Origin: Tissierellia bacterium | GTDB lineage: Bacteria > Bacillota > Clostridia > Tissierellales > Peptoniphilaceae | Direction: 5' to 3' | DNA: 64,000 nucleotides | Assembly (NCBI GenBank): GCA_030532305.1 | Contig: JAUNLJ010000001.1 | Location: 42,946 to 106,945 of the forward strand | Part shown: positions 50,460 to 61,242 of the stretch, one piece after another | Layout of the letters: each line of letters begins with the position of its first letter | How positions within the stretch are numbered: position 1 is the stretch's first letter | Position numbers and translations under genes: made by a program | The notes under the pieces: model-generated | Databases searched by the model: none | Told to the model about the DNA's origin: nothing | What the model saw: only the letters and a program-made list of their open reading frames with translations

Positions 50460-51221
50460 TTATTTTTGCCCTGGCAGTTTCCTACAAAAATCTTCTAGGC
50501 CCTTGACCTGGATGGCCTCCACCTGGCCCTTGTCTACCCGCTGCCTAAAGTCTGGGTCTAGGGGGACCTTTAACAGGTTGTCGATGGCAAACTTTTCTCC
50601 CTCTTCCCTAAGTTTAGAGGGGCCAAAAAGCTCTATGGCATCCAGGCAAGAGGGGCAGGTTAAATAGCTCATATTTTCCACCAGGCCCACAAGGGGAACC
50701 TGGACTTTTTTGGCCATGTTAATGGACTTTTCCACAATCATCCCCACCAGGTCCTGGGGACTAGAGACCATAATAATCCCGTCTAAAGGAATCCTTTGGT
50801 AGGTGGTTAGGGCCACATCCCCTGTTCCTGGGGGCATGTCAATAATCAGGTAGTCCAAGTCCCCCCAGGCCACCTCCTCATAAAACTGTTCTAGGGCCTG
50901 GTTAATGAGGGAAGACCGCCAAACTAGGGGCTGGGTAGGGTCCTCTAGGATCAAGTTGACACTCATGATCCTAATTCCCAGCCGGCTTTCTTCTGGGAGC
51001 ATATAGGTCCCGTCAGAATAGGCCTGGCTTCCCAGGCCAAAGGCCTTGGGAATAGAAGGGCCCGTAATATCGGCATCTAGGATCCCCACCTGGTGGCCCA
51101 TCCTTTGTAGCTGGCTGGCAATAAGAGAGGACAAGAAACTCTTGCCCACCCCTCCCTTGCCACTGGTGACAGCTAAAATATGCTTGATCTTGGACCGGTC
51201 ATTTTGCTTTAATTTTTCCAT
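50460..51221 (-). CDS. mrp: Mrp/NBP35-type Fe-S cluster carrier ATPase
   Basis: A 253-residue P-loop ATPase of the Mrp/ApbC group. The deviant Walker A is Gly-Lys-Gly-Gly-Val-Gly-Lys-Ser (21-28), and a Cys-Pro-Ser-Cys pair in Leu-Thr-Cys-Pro-Ser-Cys (near 192-195) would hold a bridging [4Fe-4S] cluster for delivery to apoproteins. The N-terminal MIP18-like domain of longer Mrp proteins is missing. It follows the DnaA-box cluster. A ParA-like role is less likely because of the CxxC pair. Confidence 0.9.
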   Translation of the reverse strand: MEKLKQNDRSKIKHILAVTSGKGGVGKSFLSSLIASQLQRMGHQVGILDADITGPSIPKAFGLGSQAYSDGTYMLPEESRLGIRIMSVNLILEDPTQPLVWRSSLINQALEQFYEEVAWGDLDYLIIDMPPGTGDVALTTYQRIPLDGIIMVSSPQDLVGMIVEKSINMAKKVQVPLVGLVENMSYLTCPSCLDAIELFGPSKLREEGEKFAIDNLLKVPLDPDFRQRVDKGQVEAIQVKGLEDFCRKLPGQK

Positions 51222-51353
51222 AATCTCCTCCCGGATTTTCTTAGCACACTAAAGGACGGACCCCTAGGGCCCTAGGGGAAAAGACCTGGTTTTGGCCAGG
51301 TCTTGGTCTTTCCCTTTTTGTGCACTTTCTTTATTTTTTAGTCTTTCTATTTT

Positions 51354-51487
51354 TTCTCCACAGGTCCACCTGTGGCTATCTTTCCACATTATCCACAGAC
51401 TTATCCCCGAACCTTTGGCATTATTTAGGGGTTTTCTTAAAATATCCACATTGTCCACAGGTTTCAGATTGGGTTTCTGTGGATAAG
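51354..51487. other. Cluster of DnaA-box-like 9-mers and an inverted repeat
   Basis: In about 135 bp: exact TTATCCACA at 51389-51397 (+) and 51479-51487 (-); one-mismatch copies at 51354-51362 (TTCTCCACA), 51442-51450 (ATATCCACA) and 51451-51459 (TTGTCCACA); TTATCCCC at 51401. CCACAGGT and ACCTGTGG form an inverted repeat at 51358-51375. AT-rich sequence lies just to the left (51310-51355). The stretch 51222-51488 holds no gene. It could be an origin-like or DnaA-titration/regulatory site; gene orientation does not switch here. Confidence 0.7.
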
Positions 51488-51488
51488 C

Positions 51489-52490
51489 CTATCCTTGTAA
51501 AGTCAAGTTGGGATTTGCGTAAAGGCCCGATTTGTTGCCATTCTGTAAATAGTGAAAGTATCCTGCACTAGCTATCATGGCCGCATTGTCTGTGCACAGG
51601 ATGGGGTCCGGGTAGAAAACCTGGACCCCCTTTTGTCCGGCGCGCTCTTCCATGGCCTTTCTCAGGGCAGAATTGGCAGAGACCCCCCCGGCTAAAACAA
51701 TCTTATCGTAAGCTAAATGGTCGTTTAGCCGGCAGGTTTTCTCCACAAGGACATCTACCACGGCATCTTGAAAGGACCGGGCCATATGGGCTGGATGGAC
51801 CTCTTGGCCCTTTTGTTCCAAATTGTGGGCCAGGTTGATCACGGCCGTCTTAAGACCAGAAAAACTAAAGTCATAGGCCTCCTCATCCAGCCAAATCCTG
51901 GGAAGGTCGTAGAGGGGCTGGCCCTTTTTGGCCAGCTCATCTATCACAGGCCCCCCGGGGTAGCCCAGGCCCAAATGCCTGGCCACCTTGTCAAAGGCCT
52001 CTCCGGCTGCATCGTCTATGGTCTTTCCAAAAAGTGTAAAGTCCACATAGTCCTTTACCTGGATTAAATAGGTGTGGCCTCCTGATACAATTAGGCCGGT
52101 AAAGGGGGGCTCTAGGTCAGGATGGCTAATATAGTTGGCGCAGATATGGCCCTTAATGTGGTTGACCCCCACAAAGGGCTTATTTAGGGCCAGAGCCAGG
52201 CTCCGTCCGGCTGTCAGCCCCACTAAAAGGGCCCCAATCAGGCCGGGACCCCGGGTAGCTGCCACCAAATCAATGTCTGAAAAACTGATGCCGGCCTTTT
52301 CCATGGCCATGTCCAAAACCGGGCTCACACTTTCCACATGCTTACGAGAGGCAATCTCTGGGACCACCCCTCCAAAACGTTTATGAATATCAATCTGGGA
52401 GCTTATCTCGTTGGCCAAGACCTCCCTTCCATCCCTTAGGATGGCTACAGCAGTTTCATCACAGGATGATTCAAAGGCTAGGGTGATCAT
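51489..52490 (-). CDS. tsaD: tRNA N6-adenosine threonylcarbamoyltransferase
   Basis: Catalytic subunit for t6A37 modification of ANN-decoding tRNAs, working with TsaB, TsaE and TsaC. The 333-residue ASKHA-fold protein has the metal-binding His111 and His115 in Val-Asn-His-Ile-Lys-Gly-His, and the N-terminal Phe-Glu-Ser-Ser-Cys-Asp-Glu-Thr. It overlaps rimI by 20 bp. The full t6A set except tsaC (sua5) lies in one run: tsaE, tsaB, rimI, tsaD. Confidence 0.95.
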   Translation of the reverse strand: MITLAFESSCDETAVAILRDGREVLANEISSQIDIHKRFGGVVPEIASRKHVESVSPVLDMAMEKAGISFSDIDLVAATRGPGLIGALLVGLTAGRSLALALNKPFVGVNHIKGHICANYISHPDLEPPFTGLIVSGGHTYLIQVKDYVDFTLFGKTIDDAAGEAFDKVARHLGLGYPGGPVIDELAKKGQPLYDLPRIWLDEEAYDFSFSGLKTAVINLAHNLEQKGQEVHPAHMARSFQDAVVDVLVEKTCRLNDHLAYDKIVLAGGVSANSALRKAMEERAGQKGVQVFYPDPILCTDNAAMIASAGYFHYLQNGNKSGLYANPNLTLQG

Positions 52491-52950
52491 CTCTTTCCTC
52501 CTCCCATGTCTTCCATAAAATAAGGGCGTCCTTTTTTAGGTCCTGGTAGTAGTTTTTCCTAAGGCCTTTTTGGACAAAGCCTAGGGACTCATAAAGGGCC
52601 AGGGCAGGCAGGTTGTCCTCCCGGACCTCTAGGGTGGCCTCTTGGACCCCCTTCTTGTGGCAGGCCTCTAAAAAGGCCTCCATAAGCCGGCGGCCATAGC
52701 CATTGTTCCGGTAGTCTATATCCACGGCCACATTGCTAATGTGGACCTGGTCATCTAGGATATAGCCTCCTGCATAGGCAATAACCAGGTCATAGAGGCT
52801 TAGGACATGGTAGTGGGCCAGGACCCTATTTTTAAGTTCAAGTTCCATATTCCGTCTGGGCCAGGGAGACCTAAAGGAGGTCTCTTCTATCTCCATAATC
52901 CGGTCCAGGTCCTCTAGGCTGGCCTGACGGGTCTTAATCATCTCATCCAT
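52471..52950 (-). CDS. rimI: Ribosomal protein alanine N-acetyltransferase
   Basis: A 159-residue GNAT-fold enzyme. The acetyl-CoA loop is Asp-Tyr-Arg-Asn-Asn-Gly-Tyr-Gly-Arg-Arg (79-88), with Asn-Val-Ala-Val before it and Ala-Leu-Tyr-Glu-Ser-Leu-Gly-Phe after it. RimI acetylates the N-terminal alanine of protein S18; in tsa operons it is a constant companion. It overlaps tsaB by 8 bp. Confidence 0.92.
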   Translation of the reverse strand: MDEMIKTRQASLEDLDRIMEIEETSFRSPWPRRNMELELKNRVLAHYHVLSLYDLVIAYAGGYILDDQVHISNVAVDIDYRNNGYGRRLMEAFLEACHKKGVQEATLEVREDNLPALALYESLGFVQKGLRKNYYQDLKKDALILWKTWEEERDDHPSL

Positions 52951-53644
52951 CTTGGCCCATCCTTTTTTTGTACTCCCTCATGGCCTGGCTTTCCCTGACA
53001 TAGTTGGGGGCCAGGTCATAGAGGTTGGTCCGGTGGCCCTCTTTATAGAGCCGGGCCCCTAAAAAGGCCAAGGAGGAGGGCCGGATCCCCCGGTTGGCTC
53101 CTTCAATAAAAAGAGCCTGGGGGAAGGCCTCTTTAAGTGGGTCTTTATAGGTCCCTAAACCATCCCCAGTAAAGATCAGCTGGGGTCCATCCTCCAGGGA
53201 GGCAACCAGGTCCTCTAGGGGGAGGGCATCGTCTTTTTCTAGCCGGATAAGGCCCTCCTTCCCCCTCTTAAAGACCCCCCGGTAGACCCGGTTTCTTCTG
53301 GCATCTAAAAGGGGGACCAGGGTCCCTTCTAGGGGGAGGTTTTCTGCCAAGGCTGCCAAGGAGGACAGGCCAATAAGGGGCCGGGATAGGGCCTGGGCCA
53401 GGATCTTGGCTGCCGTAACGGCAATCCTTAGGCCGGTAAAGGACCCGGGGCCAGTCCCCACACTAATTAGGTCCACCTCTTTAAGGTCCAGGTCTAGTTT
53501 TTTAAAAATATCTTCGGTCATCTCTATAAGGGCCTCTGAATGGCCCAGCTGCCCCTGGAGGATAAATTCTGCCAGGAGCCTATCATCCTCCACCAGGGCC
53601 ACCCCTGTGGCCAGGGTAGAGGTATCAAAAGCCAGTGTCTTCAA
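52943..53644 (-). CDS. tsaB: t6A synthesis complex dimerisation subunit
   Basis: A 233-residue TsaD paralogue without the metal-binding histidines. Phe-Asp-Thr-Ser-Thr at the N-terminus and Gly-Thr-Gly-Pro-Gly-Ser-Phe-Thr-Gly-Leu-Arg (62-72) are family marks. It forms the TsaB-TsaD heterodimer. It overlaps tsaE by 20 bp and rimI by 8 bp. Confidence 0.94.
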   Translation of the reverse strand: MKTLAFDTSTLATGVALVEDDRLLAEFILQGQLGHSEALIEMTEDIFKKLDLDLKEVDLISVGTGPGSFTGLRIAVTAAKILAQALSRPLIGLSSLAALAENLPLEGTLVPLLDARRNRVYRGVFKRGKEGLIRLEKDDALPLEDLVASLEDGPQLIFTGDGLGTYKDPLKEAFPQALFIEGANRGIRPSSLAFLGARLYKEGHRTNLYDLAPNYVRESQAMREYKKRMGQDG

Positions 53645-54092
53645 GGTCTTCTAAGGCCTCCTTTATCTCTTTAGACCGGCTGCCAGAGGCCCCTAGCTTA
53701 AGGTCCCTAGACAGGTCCTCCTGCCGGCTTAGCTCTAGTCTTAAATAGTCTTGTGGGAGAAATTCCTCAATCATGTCTGCCCATTCAATTAGGCAGACCC
53801 CAGACCCATAGAGGTAGTCCTCCCCTCCTATATCTAAAAATTCTAGGGGACTTTCCATCCGGTAGCAATCAAAATGATAAACCGGCAGGTCCCGGGCCTG
53901 GTACTCATGGATAAGGGTAAAGGTGGGACTGGTCATCTCCTCCTTAACCCCTAGGGCCTGGCCCAGGGCCTGGATCAGGGTGGTCTTGCCCACACCCAGG
54001 TCCCCAATAAAGGCCAAGACGTCCCCAGGCTTTAAAAGCTGGCCCAGCTGGTGGCCCAGCCTTCTACTTGCCGCTACATTTTCTAGTCTCAT
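53625..54092 (-). CDS. tsaE: t6A synthesis ATPase
   Basis: A 155-residue P-loop protein that drives the t6A cycle. Walker A is Gly-Asp-Leu-Gly-Val-Gly-Lys-Thr (30-37), then Thr-Ser-Pro-Thr-Phe and Ile-Glu-Trp. The ATG at 54092 has an AAGGA site; a longer frame from 54119 lacks one. It is the first gene of the tsaE-tsaB-rimI-tsaD unit. Confidence 0.93.
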   Translation of the reverse strand: MRLENVAASRRLGHQLGQLLKPGDVLAFIGDLGVGKTTLIQALGQALGVKEEMTSPTFTLIHEYQARDLPVYHFDCYRMESPLEFLDIGGEDYLYGSGVCLIEWADMIEEFLPQDYLRLELSRQEDLSRDLKLGASGSRSKEIKEALEDLEDTGF

Positions 54093-54176
54093 GCACGTTT
54101 CCTTCCTTTCATAGGACAAAAATCCTAGCTATCTATCTATTATACTCTACTTTGGCCCTAATCGGTAGCCCTGGCT

Positions 54177-54214
54177 AAAAGGGAGCCAGTCGCTTTTGCA
54201 ACTGGCTCCCTTTT
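54177..54214. terminator. Bidirectional-looking terminator after htrA
   Basis: AAAAGGGAGCCAGT/ACTGGCTCCCTTTT forms a nearly perfect 14-bp stem. It ends the htrA transcript on the minus strand. Confidence 0.85.
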
Positions 54215-54266
54215 AGGCTCTTGTCCTTTTAACGGCTTCCCTAGCTTGGACTTTTTTAGCCTAAGC

Positions 54267-55526
54267 CTAGTCTATAAAATTTTCCTGGCTCAGCTCATAG
54301 TCACTAAAGGTGACTGTAAGCTCTAGGGTCTCTCCCTGCCTTTGGACCTTTAGTCTTTCCTGGTCGCCAGCCTGGTAGTCGTAAAGGGCCCGGCGAAGTT
54401 CTGACATGGAAGAAAGGTCCCTTTCTCCAAGTTTTAGGATAATGTCGCTGCGTTTAAGGCCGGCTGCTTCTGCTGGGGACCCACCTGCCACAGAGGCCAC
54501 CATGACCCCCTGGTGGTCGGTGGCAAAGTCCACCCCAAACCGTCTTTCTATTTCTTCTACAGACACGGCAGAAACTCCCAGGCTAACGGCCTTGTAGTCT
54601 CCTGTCTTAATGACCTCTTCTATAATAGGCCGGACCGTGTTAATGGGGATGGCAAAGCCCAGACCCTCGCCGCCTTGGATCTTGGCCGTATTAATCCCAA
54701 TGACCTGGCCGCCCCCATTTAAAAGGGGACCTCCAGAGTTCCCACTATTGATGGAGGCGTCCGTTTGGATCAGGCCGTCCATGTAGTTGCCTTCCACCTC
54801 ACCAATATTCCGGTTTAAGCCTGAGATAACCCCGGCCGTAACCGACCTTTGAAAGTCTAGGCCCAAGGGGTTGCCTATGGCCACAGCCAGCTGGCCAATC
54901 CGGACAGACTCGCTATTACCCATATCTAAATAAGGCAGGCCCTCCCGGTCAATCTTCACTAGGCCCAGGTCCAACTGGTCGTCAGACCACACCACCTGGC
55001 CCTGGATTTCTGACCCGTCACTTAAAAGGACATTGACCGTCCCGGTGTTTCCCACCCCCACCACATGGGCGTTAGAGAGAATATACCCGTTCTCAGAAAT
55101 AATAAAGCCGGACCCGGTTCCCTGGGCCTTGGCAGGACCAAAGGGGGTCATCTGGGTGGTTTCTACGGTAATCCCCACCACGGCTGGCATGGCTGCAGTG
55201 GCCACGGCCTCCACCTGGGTCATTTGCTGGCCCCCTTCAATGACCACCTGCTGGCCTCCTCCAGAATTCTTAATCAGCCTGTCCCCCTGGGACAGCTTGT
55301 AGGAAGTAATGGCTGAGCCCACCAGGCCCCCTATCAGGGAAAAAATAAGGGCCAGGGCAATAATCCGTCCCCCGCCTTTTTTCTTACCTTTTTTTTCTGG
55401 TTCTGGTGGCCGGTTTTTTCTTTCTTCGTCCTTATCATAAATGGCAGAGTCCTTCCCCACTTGGGAGTCTCCAAAACCGTAGGATTGCCCCTCAAAGGGA
55501 TCCCGGTCCCTGGTATCTTTATCCAT
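54267..55526 (-). CDS. htrA: HtrA/DegP-like membrane serine protease
   Basis: A 419-residue S1C protease. After a charged 53-residue cytosolic head there is a membrane helix (54-76). The protease domain has His154 (Ser-Asn-Ala-His-Val-Val), Asp186 (Leu-Asp-Leu-Gly) and Ser264 (Gly-Asn-Ser-Gly-Gly-Pro). One PDZ domain occupies about 320-405. It handles misfolded exported proteins outside the membrane. It stands alone, divergent from the MBL-fold gene. Confidence 0.95.
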   Translation of the reverse strand: MDKDTRDRDPFEGQSYGFGDSQVGKDSAIYDKDEERKNRPPEPEKKGKKKGGGRIIALALIFSLIGGLVGSAITSYKLSQGDRLIKNSGGGQQVVIEGGQQMTQVEAVATAAMPAVVGITVETTQMTPFGPAKAQGTGSGFIISENGYILSNAHVVGVGNTGTVNVLLSDGSEIQGQVVWSDDQLDLGLVKIDREGLPYLDMGNSESVRIGQLAVAIGNPLGLDFQRSVTAGVISGLNRNIGEVEGNYMDGLIQTDASINSGNSGGPLLNGGGQVIGINTAKIQGGEGLGFAIPINTVRPIIEEVIKTGDYKAVSLGVSAVSVEEIERRFGVDFATDHQGVMVASVAGGSPAEAAGLKRSDIILKLGERDLSSMSELRRALYDYQAGDQERLKVQRQGETLELTVTFSDYELSQENFID

Positions 55527-55685
55527 AAAAAAACCCCTTTCATAAGTTACTAATATAAAGATACCCCTAAAATTAGATAATTATATGAAAGGATTGTGAA
55601 CTTTTTTTAACAATCCTCCAGTTTTCCCTGTTAAATTTCTCCCATTCTATGTATAATGTTATTGTATCAAGCAAAGGAGAGATCT

Positions 55686-56375
55686 ATGAGAATACGTTTT
55701 ATTCACCACAGTGCTTATGTCATTGAATTAGATAGGCATCTTCTTGTTTTTGATTATTTTAACCAGGGTAACCTGGACCTGGCCCCCGGGGACAAGGACT
55801 TGATCTTCTTTGTTTCCCACGGCCACGAAGACCACTTCCACCCAGCGATCTTTGCCTATAGGCAGAGGGCCTCCTATGTCCTTAGCCAGGACGTTACGGA
55901 CCTAGACCCCCAGGCCTCTATCACAAGGATCCGCCCAGGGGAGGTCAAAAAAGTAAAGGACTTAAGCGTCCATGCCTTTGAGTCTACAGATATTGGGGTA
56001 TCCTTTCTTATAGAAGTGGAAGGAAAGCGCATCTATTATGCGGGAGACCATAATTTTTGGCTTTGGCCCCATTATAGGACCCAGGACATTGGCGAGATCT
56101 ACCAGCAGTTTACTAGAGAAGTCTTAAAGGCCAGTGAAAGGGGCCCCGTTGATGTGGCCCTATCCTTAGTAGACCCCCGGATGGGAGACTACTACCACTT
56201 AACTGGCCAGTACTGCCTGGACATCTTAGAGCCCAAGCACTTCTTTCCCCTCCACCTATGGGGAGATTTCGGCCTGTCAAAAACATTTGCTAAGCGTTTT
56301 CAGCCGGCTTATCCGGACACGGTCATCCACTCTCTTGAAAGAGATGGACAGACCTTTATCATTGAGGAGGAATAA
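55686..56375 (+). CDS. Metallo-beta-lactamase-fold hydrolase
   Basis: A 229-residue MBL-fold protein with His-Gly-His-Glu-Asp-His at 45-50 (metal site), Tyr-Ala-Gly-Asp-His near 118-122 and a C-terminal His in Pro-Leu-His-Leu. It resembles UlaG-like or UPF0173 cytosolic hydrolases; the substrate is not known. A TATAAT at 55652-55657 lies just upstream, and AAAGGAG is 7 nt before the ATG at 55686, so a longer frame from 55656, which would include the -10 box, is excluded. The nitroreductase gene follows directly. Confidence 0.85.
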   Translation: MRIRFIHHSAYVIELDRHLLVFDYFNQGNLDLAPGDKDLIFFVSHGHEDHFHPAIFAYRQRASYVLSQDVTDLDPQASITRIRPGEVKKVKDLSVHAFESTDIGVSFLIEVEGKRIYYAGDHNFWLWPHYRTQDIGEIYQQFTREVLKASERGPVDVALSLVDPRMGDYYHLTGQYCLDILEPKHFFPLHLWGDFGLSKTFAKRFQPAYPDTVIHSLERDGQTFIIEEE

Positions 56376-56377
56376 TT

Positions 56378-56917
56378 TTGGATCTAAAAGAACTTGTCTT
56401 ATCAAGAAGAACCGTTAGAAAGTTTACTGACGAAGAAATGGCCCCCGAAACCCTCGTGGACCTAATCATGTATGCCTCTATGGGGCCCTCTAAGTCCAAT
56501 TCCCATCCTGTGGAATTTATTCTTGTTAAGGATCGGGAGGTCTTAGACGCCTTCTCTAAGCTAACCCGTTTTTCTACCTCTTATCTAGCCCAAGTCCCCC
56601 AAGCCCTCGTGGTCATTGGAGACAAGTATGTGGGAGACCACTGGATAGAAGAGGCCTCTATTACTGCTTCTTATCTAGGTCTACTCTTAGAAGCTGAAGG
56701 CTGGACTTCTGCCTGGGTCAATGTCAGGGACTTAGATGAAAAAGATGGGGAAAAACCTGAAGATAAGGTCAAGGACCTGCTTAATATCCCAGACCACTAC
56801 GGGGTCTTATCCATTATGCCCTTTGGGAAACAGGATGAAAGGGTTAGAAAGCGTAAACCCTTTGATGCATCTGAAAAACTCCACCTAGCCAACTACTCCA
56901 AAAAATCAGATAAATAG
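56378..56917 (+). CDS. Nitroreductase-family protein
   Basis: A 179-residue FMN-binding nitroreductase-fold protein. Ser-Arg-Arg-Thr-Val-Arg-Lys-Phe (9-16) binds FMN phosphate, and Gly-Pro-Ser-Lys-Ser-Asn-Ser-His-Pro follows at 36-44. It uses a TTG start with GAGGAGG inside the end of the preceding gene. The electron acceptor is unknown; members reduce nitro compounds, quinones or flavins. A terminator follows at 56928. Confidence 0.88.
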   Translation: MDLKELVLSRRTVRKFTDEEMAPETLVDLIMYASMGPSKSNSHPVEFILVKDREVLDAFSKLTRFSTSYLAQVPQALVVIGDKYVGDHWIEEASITASYLGLLLEAEGWTSAWVNVRDLDEKDGEKPEDKVKDLLNIPDHYGVLSIMPFGKQDERVRKRKPFDASEKLHLANYSKKSDK

Positions 56918-56927
56918 AGTTTAAAGC

Positions 56928-56968
56928 ATAAATCCTTAAAGCAGGTTGCTTTAAGGATTTATTTTTTC
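56928..56968 (+). terminator. Terminator after the nitroreductase gene
   Basis: AAATCCTTAAAGC/GCTTTAAGGATTT stem followed by a T-rich run. Confidence 0.85.
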
Positions 56969-57036
56969 CTCAAACAAATATCTTTCCTAACTTGATCTTA
57001 GCTTATTTCCTTAGGAACACCTGCTAGGAGGTTCAA

Positions 57037-58419
57037 ATGTTTAAACGTATTACTAATGGGAGCGTGGCTCTTGTCCAACGGCTCTTGCCCGATGCTTTTA
57101 TCTTTGCTATCATCCTATCGATCTTAACCCTTATCCTAAGTATGGTCACCACAGGTCAAAGTCTACCTGCCTTAATTGGCCACTGGGGAACTGGTTTTTG
57201 GTCGCTCTTAGCCTTTAGTATGCAAATGGCCCTGGTCTTAGTTTTAGGCAATGCTTTTGCTTCATCTAAGCCGGTAAAAAGATTCTTGGTAAAAATTGCC
57301 GGCCTTGCCAGAAACCCAGGTCAAGCAATTATGCTGGTATCTCTTGTTTCTGCCATTGCCTGCTGGCTTAACTGGGGTTTTGGTCTTGTGGTTGGCGCCC
57401 TCTTGGCCCAAGAGCTAGCAAAAAGAGTCAAAGGGGTGGACTACCGTCTACTTATTGCCGCAGCCTATTCTGGCTTTGTGGTTTGGCATGCTGGTGCCTC
57501 TGGATCTGTCCCCTTAACCCTGGCTTCCAGTGCAGAAGAAATCTCTGCCGTTACAATGGGGGCCTTAACGGAAACCATCCCTGTATCCCGTACCCTCTTC
57601 TCTCCCTTTAACTTAATTCTGGTTTGGTTAACCATCCTAACCCTACCCCTAATTAACCGGGCCATGCATCCAGAAGCTGACCAGGTTGTAGCTGTAGACC
57701 CTAAGATTATTGCCGACCAAGAGGCTGCAGAACTTGAAATTGAAGAAAGCCTAAGCCTAACTCGCCAAAGCATGACCCCTGCTGACCGTTTGGAAAGCAG
57801 CCGTTTTTTAAGTCTTTTTGTGGTCGTTATGGGGGTCGTCTTACTCTTCCAACACTTTAGGACCAACGGCTTTGACTTAAACCTAAACATCGTTAACTTT
57901 ATCTTCCTAATCCTGGGCGTCTTCTTCCACAAGACTCCCATCCGCTATGTCCGTGCCATAGAAGAAGCCGTTAAGGGGGCCGGAGGCATCCTCCTACAAT
58001 TCCCCTTCTACGCTGGAATTATGGGGATGATGACCGGGGCCAACGCTGAAGGGGTTTCCCTGGCCTCTCAAATTACCAACTTCTTCCTAAGCATCTCCAA
58101 CGAGCACACCTTCCCCATGTTTACCTTCTGGTCTGCCGGGATTGTCAACATGTTTGTTCCCTCCGGTGGGGGCCAATGGGCCATCCAAGGACCCATTGCC
58201 ATGCCTGCCTCTGTCCAACTGGGAGTAGACCCAGCCATTACCTCCATGGCCATTGCCTGGGGGGACGCCTGGACCAATATGCTGCAACCCTTCTGGGCCC
58301 TACCTGCCCTAGGGATTGCCAAACTCTCTGCCAAGGACATTATGGGCTACTGTGTCATGGTCCTTCTTTATGTAGGGATTATTGTCTCTATCGGCTTCCT
58401 TATTTGGGGCCGGCTATAA
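57037..58419 (+). CDS. Short-chain fatty acid transporter (AtoE family)
   Basis: A 460-residue integral membrane protein with about ten to eleven hydrophobic segments. It matches the short-chain fatty-acid transporter family (AtoE/TIGR00366) in length and in blocks such as Cys-Trp-Leu-Asn-Trp-Gly-Phe-Gly (about 109-116), Phe-Val-Pro-Ser-Gly-Gly-Gly-Gln-Trp (about 371-379) and Gly-Asp-Ala-Trp-Thr-Asn. It would move butyrate or acetoacetate. The ATG has GGAGG 8 nt upstream. Downstream is a bidirectional terminator, then the ATP synthase operon on the other strand. Confidence 0.9.
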   Translation: MFKRITNGSVALVQRLLPDAFIFAIILSILTLILSMVTTGQSLPALIGHWGTGFWSLLAFSMQMALVLVLGNAFASSKPVKRFLVKIAGLARNPGQAIMLVSLVSAIACWLNWGFGLVVGALLAQELAKRVKGVDYRLLIAAAYSGFVVWHAGASGSVPLTLASSAEEISAVTMGALTETIPVSRTLFSPFNLILVWLTILTLPLINRAMHPEADQVVAVDPKIIADQEAAELEIEESLSLTRQSMTPADRLESSRFLSLFVVVMGVVLLFQHFRTNGFDLNLNIVNFIFLILGVFFHKTPIRYVRAIEEAVKGAGGILLQFPFYAGIMGMMTGANAEGVSLASQITNFFLSISNEHTFPMFTFWSAGIVNMFVPSGGGQWAIQGPIAMPASVQLGVDPAITSMAIAWGDAWTNMLQPFWALPALGIAKLSAKDIMGYCVMVLLYVGIIVSIGFLIWGRL

Positions 58420-58429
58420 AAGCCAAAAC

Positions 58430-58463
58430 AAAAAAGATGCCTGGTTTTCCAGGCATCTTTTTT
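58430..58463. terminator. Bidirectional terminator between the fatty-acid transporter and atp operon
   Basis: GATGCCTGG/CCAGGCATC hairpin flanked by A and T runs. It serves the transporter gene (+) and the atp operon (-). Confidence 0.85.
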
Positions 58464-58528
58464 ATTTGATGAGGTCTTAAAGATCCTTAGACCCCTTCCC
58501 TTCTTCTAGGAGGGGGCTAGCGCTTTTA

Positions 58529-58554
58529 GGTCCCCTGAAAAGGGGGCTTTTTTT
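58529..58554 (+). terminator. Second hairpin with T run near the atpC stop
   Basis: CCCCTGAAAAGGGGG followed by seven T on the plus strand. It lies beyond the first terminator, so it may be a backup that keeps plus-strand transcription out of the atp operon. Confidence 0.6.
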
Positions 58555-58969
58555 ATAGGTTCGGATTATCTTTTTTTAGTTCCAACCGGCTAATGGCCTT
58601 GGCCAGGGCAATGGAGGCTCTTTCCTTGTCCACCTTCTTCTTACCCTGGGCCTTGCCCCGTAGGTGGGCCTCGGCTCTTTCTTTGGCCTTTTCAGCCCTT
58701 TGCCGGTCTATTTCGTGGTCCCACTCAAAGGTGTCTGTAAGGACCGTGGCCACATTGTCCTTCATGGTCACATAGCCCTGGGAATTGGCCCCGGACATCT
58801 TGTTGCCCTCTAGGTCAAAGGCATGGATATGGCCAATCCTTAGGGGGGTCACCAGGGGGGCGGTGGATTCCATAAAGGCCAGGTCTCCCTCGCTCCCCCT
58901 CACAATAACCCGGTCCACATCCTGGTTACAGACCTCCCTTTCAGGGGTGACAATAATTAGTCGGATCAT
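58553..58969 (-). CDS. atpC: ATP synthase epsilon subunit
   Basis: A 138-residue central-stalk subunit: N-terminal beta barrel (1-88, with Gly-Asp-Leu-Ala-Phe-Met near 28-33) and C-terminal helices (about 90-138). It begins 1 bp after atpD's stop and is the last gene of the operon. It can inhibit ATP hydrolysis by its C-terminal helices, as known for the family. Confidence 0.92.
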   Translation of the reverse strand: MIRLIIVTPEREVCNQDVDRVIVRGSEGDLAFMESTAPLVTPLRIGHIHAFDLEGNKMSGANSQGYVTMKDNVATVLTDTFEWDHEIDRQRAEKAKERAEAHLRGKAQGKKKVDKERASIALAKAISRLELKKDNPNL

Positions 58970-58970
58970 C

Positions 58971-61231
<2,261 letters not shown>

Positions 61232-61242
61232 GCTGATCCCTC

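Noticed and set aside
51354-51487. Calling the DnaA-box cluster oriC
   Set aside because: Gene direction is the same on both sides, dnaA/dnaN/rpmH are not here, and GC skew could not be computed; I report only the cluster.
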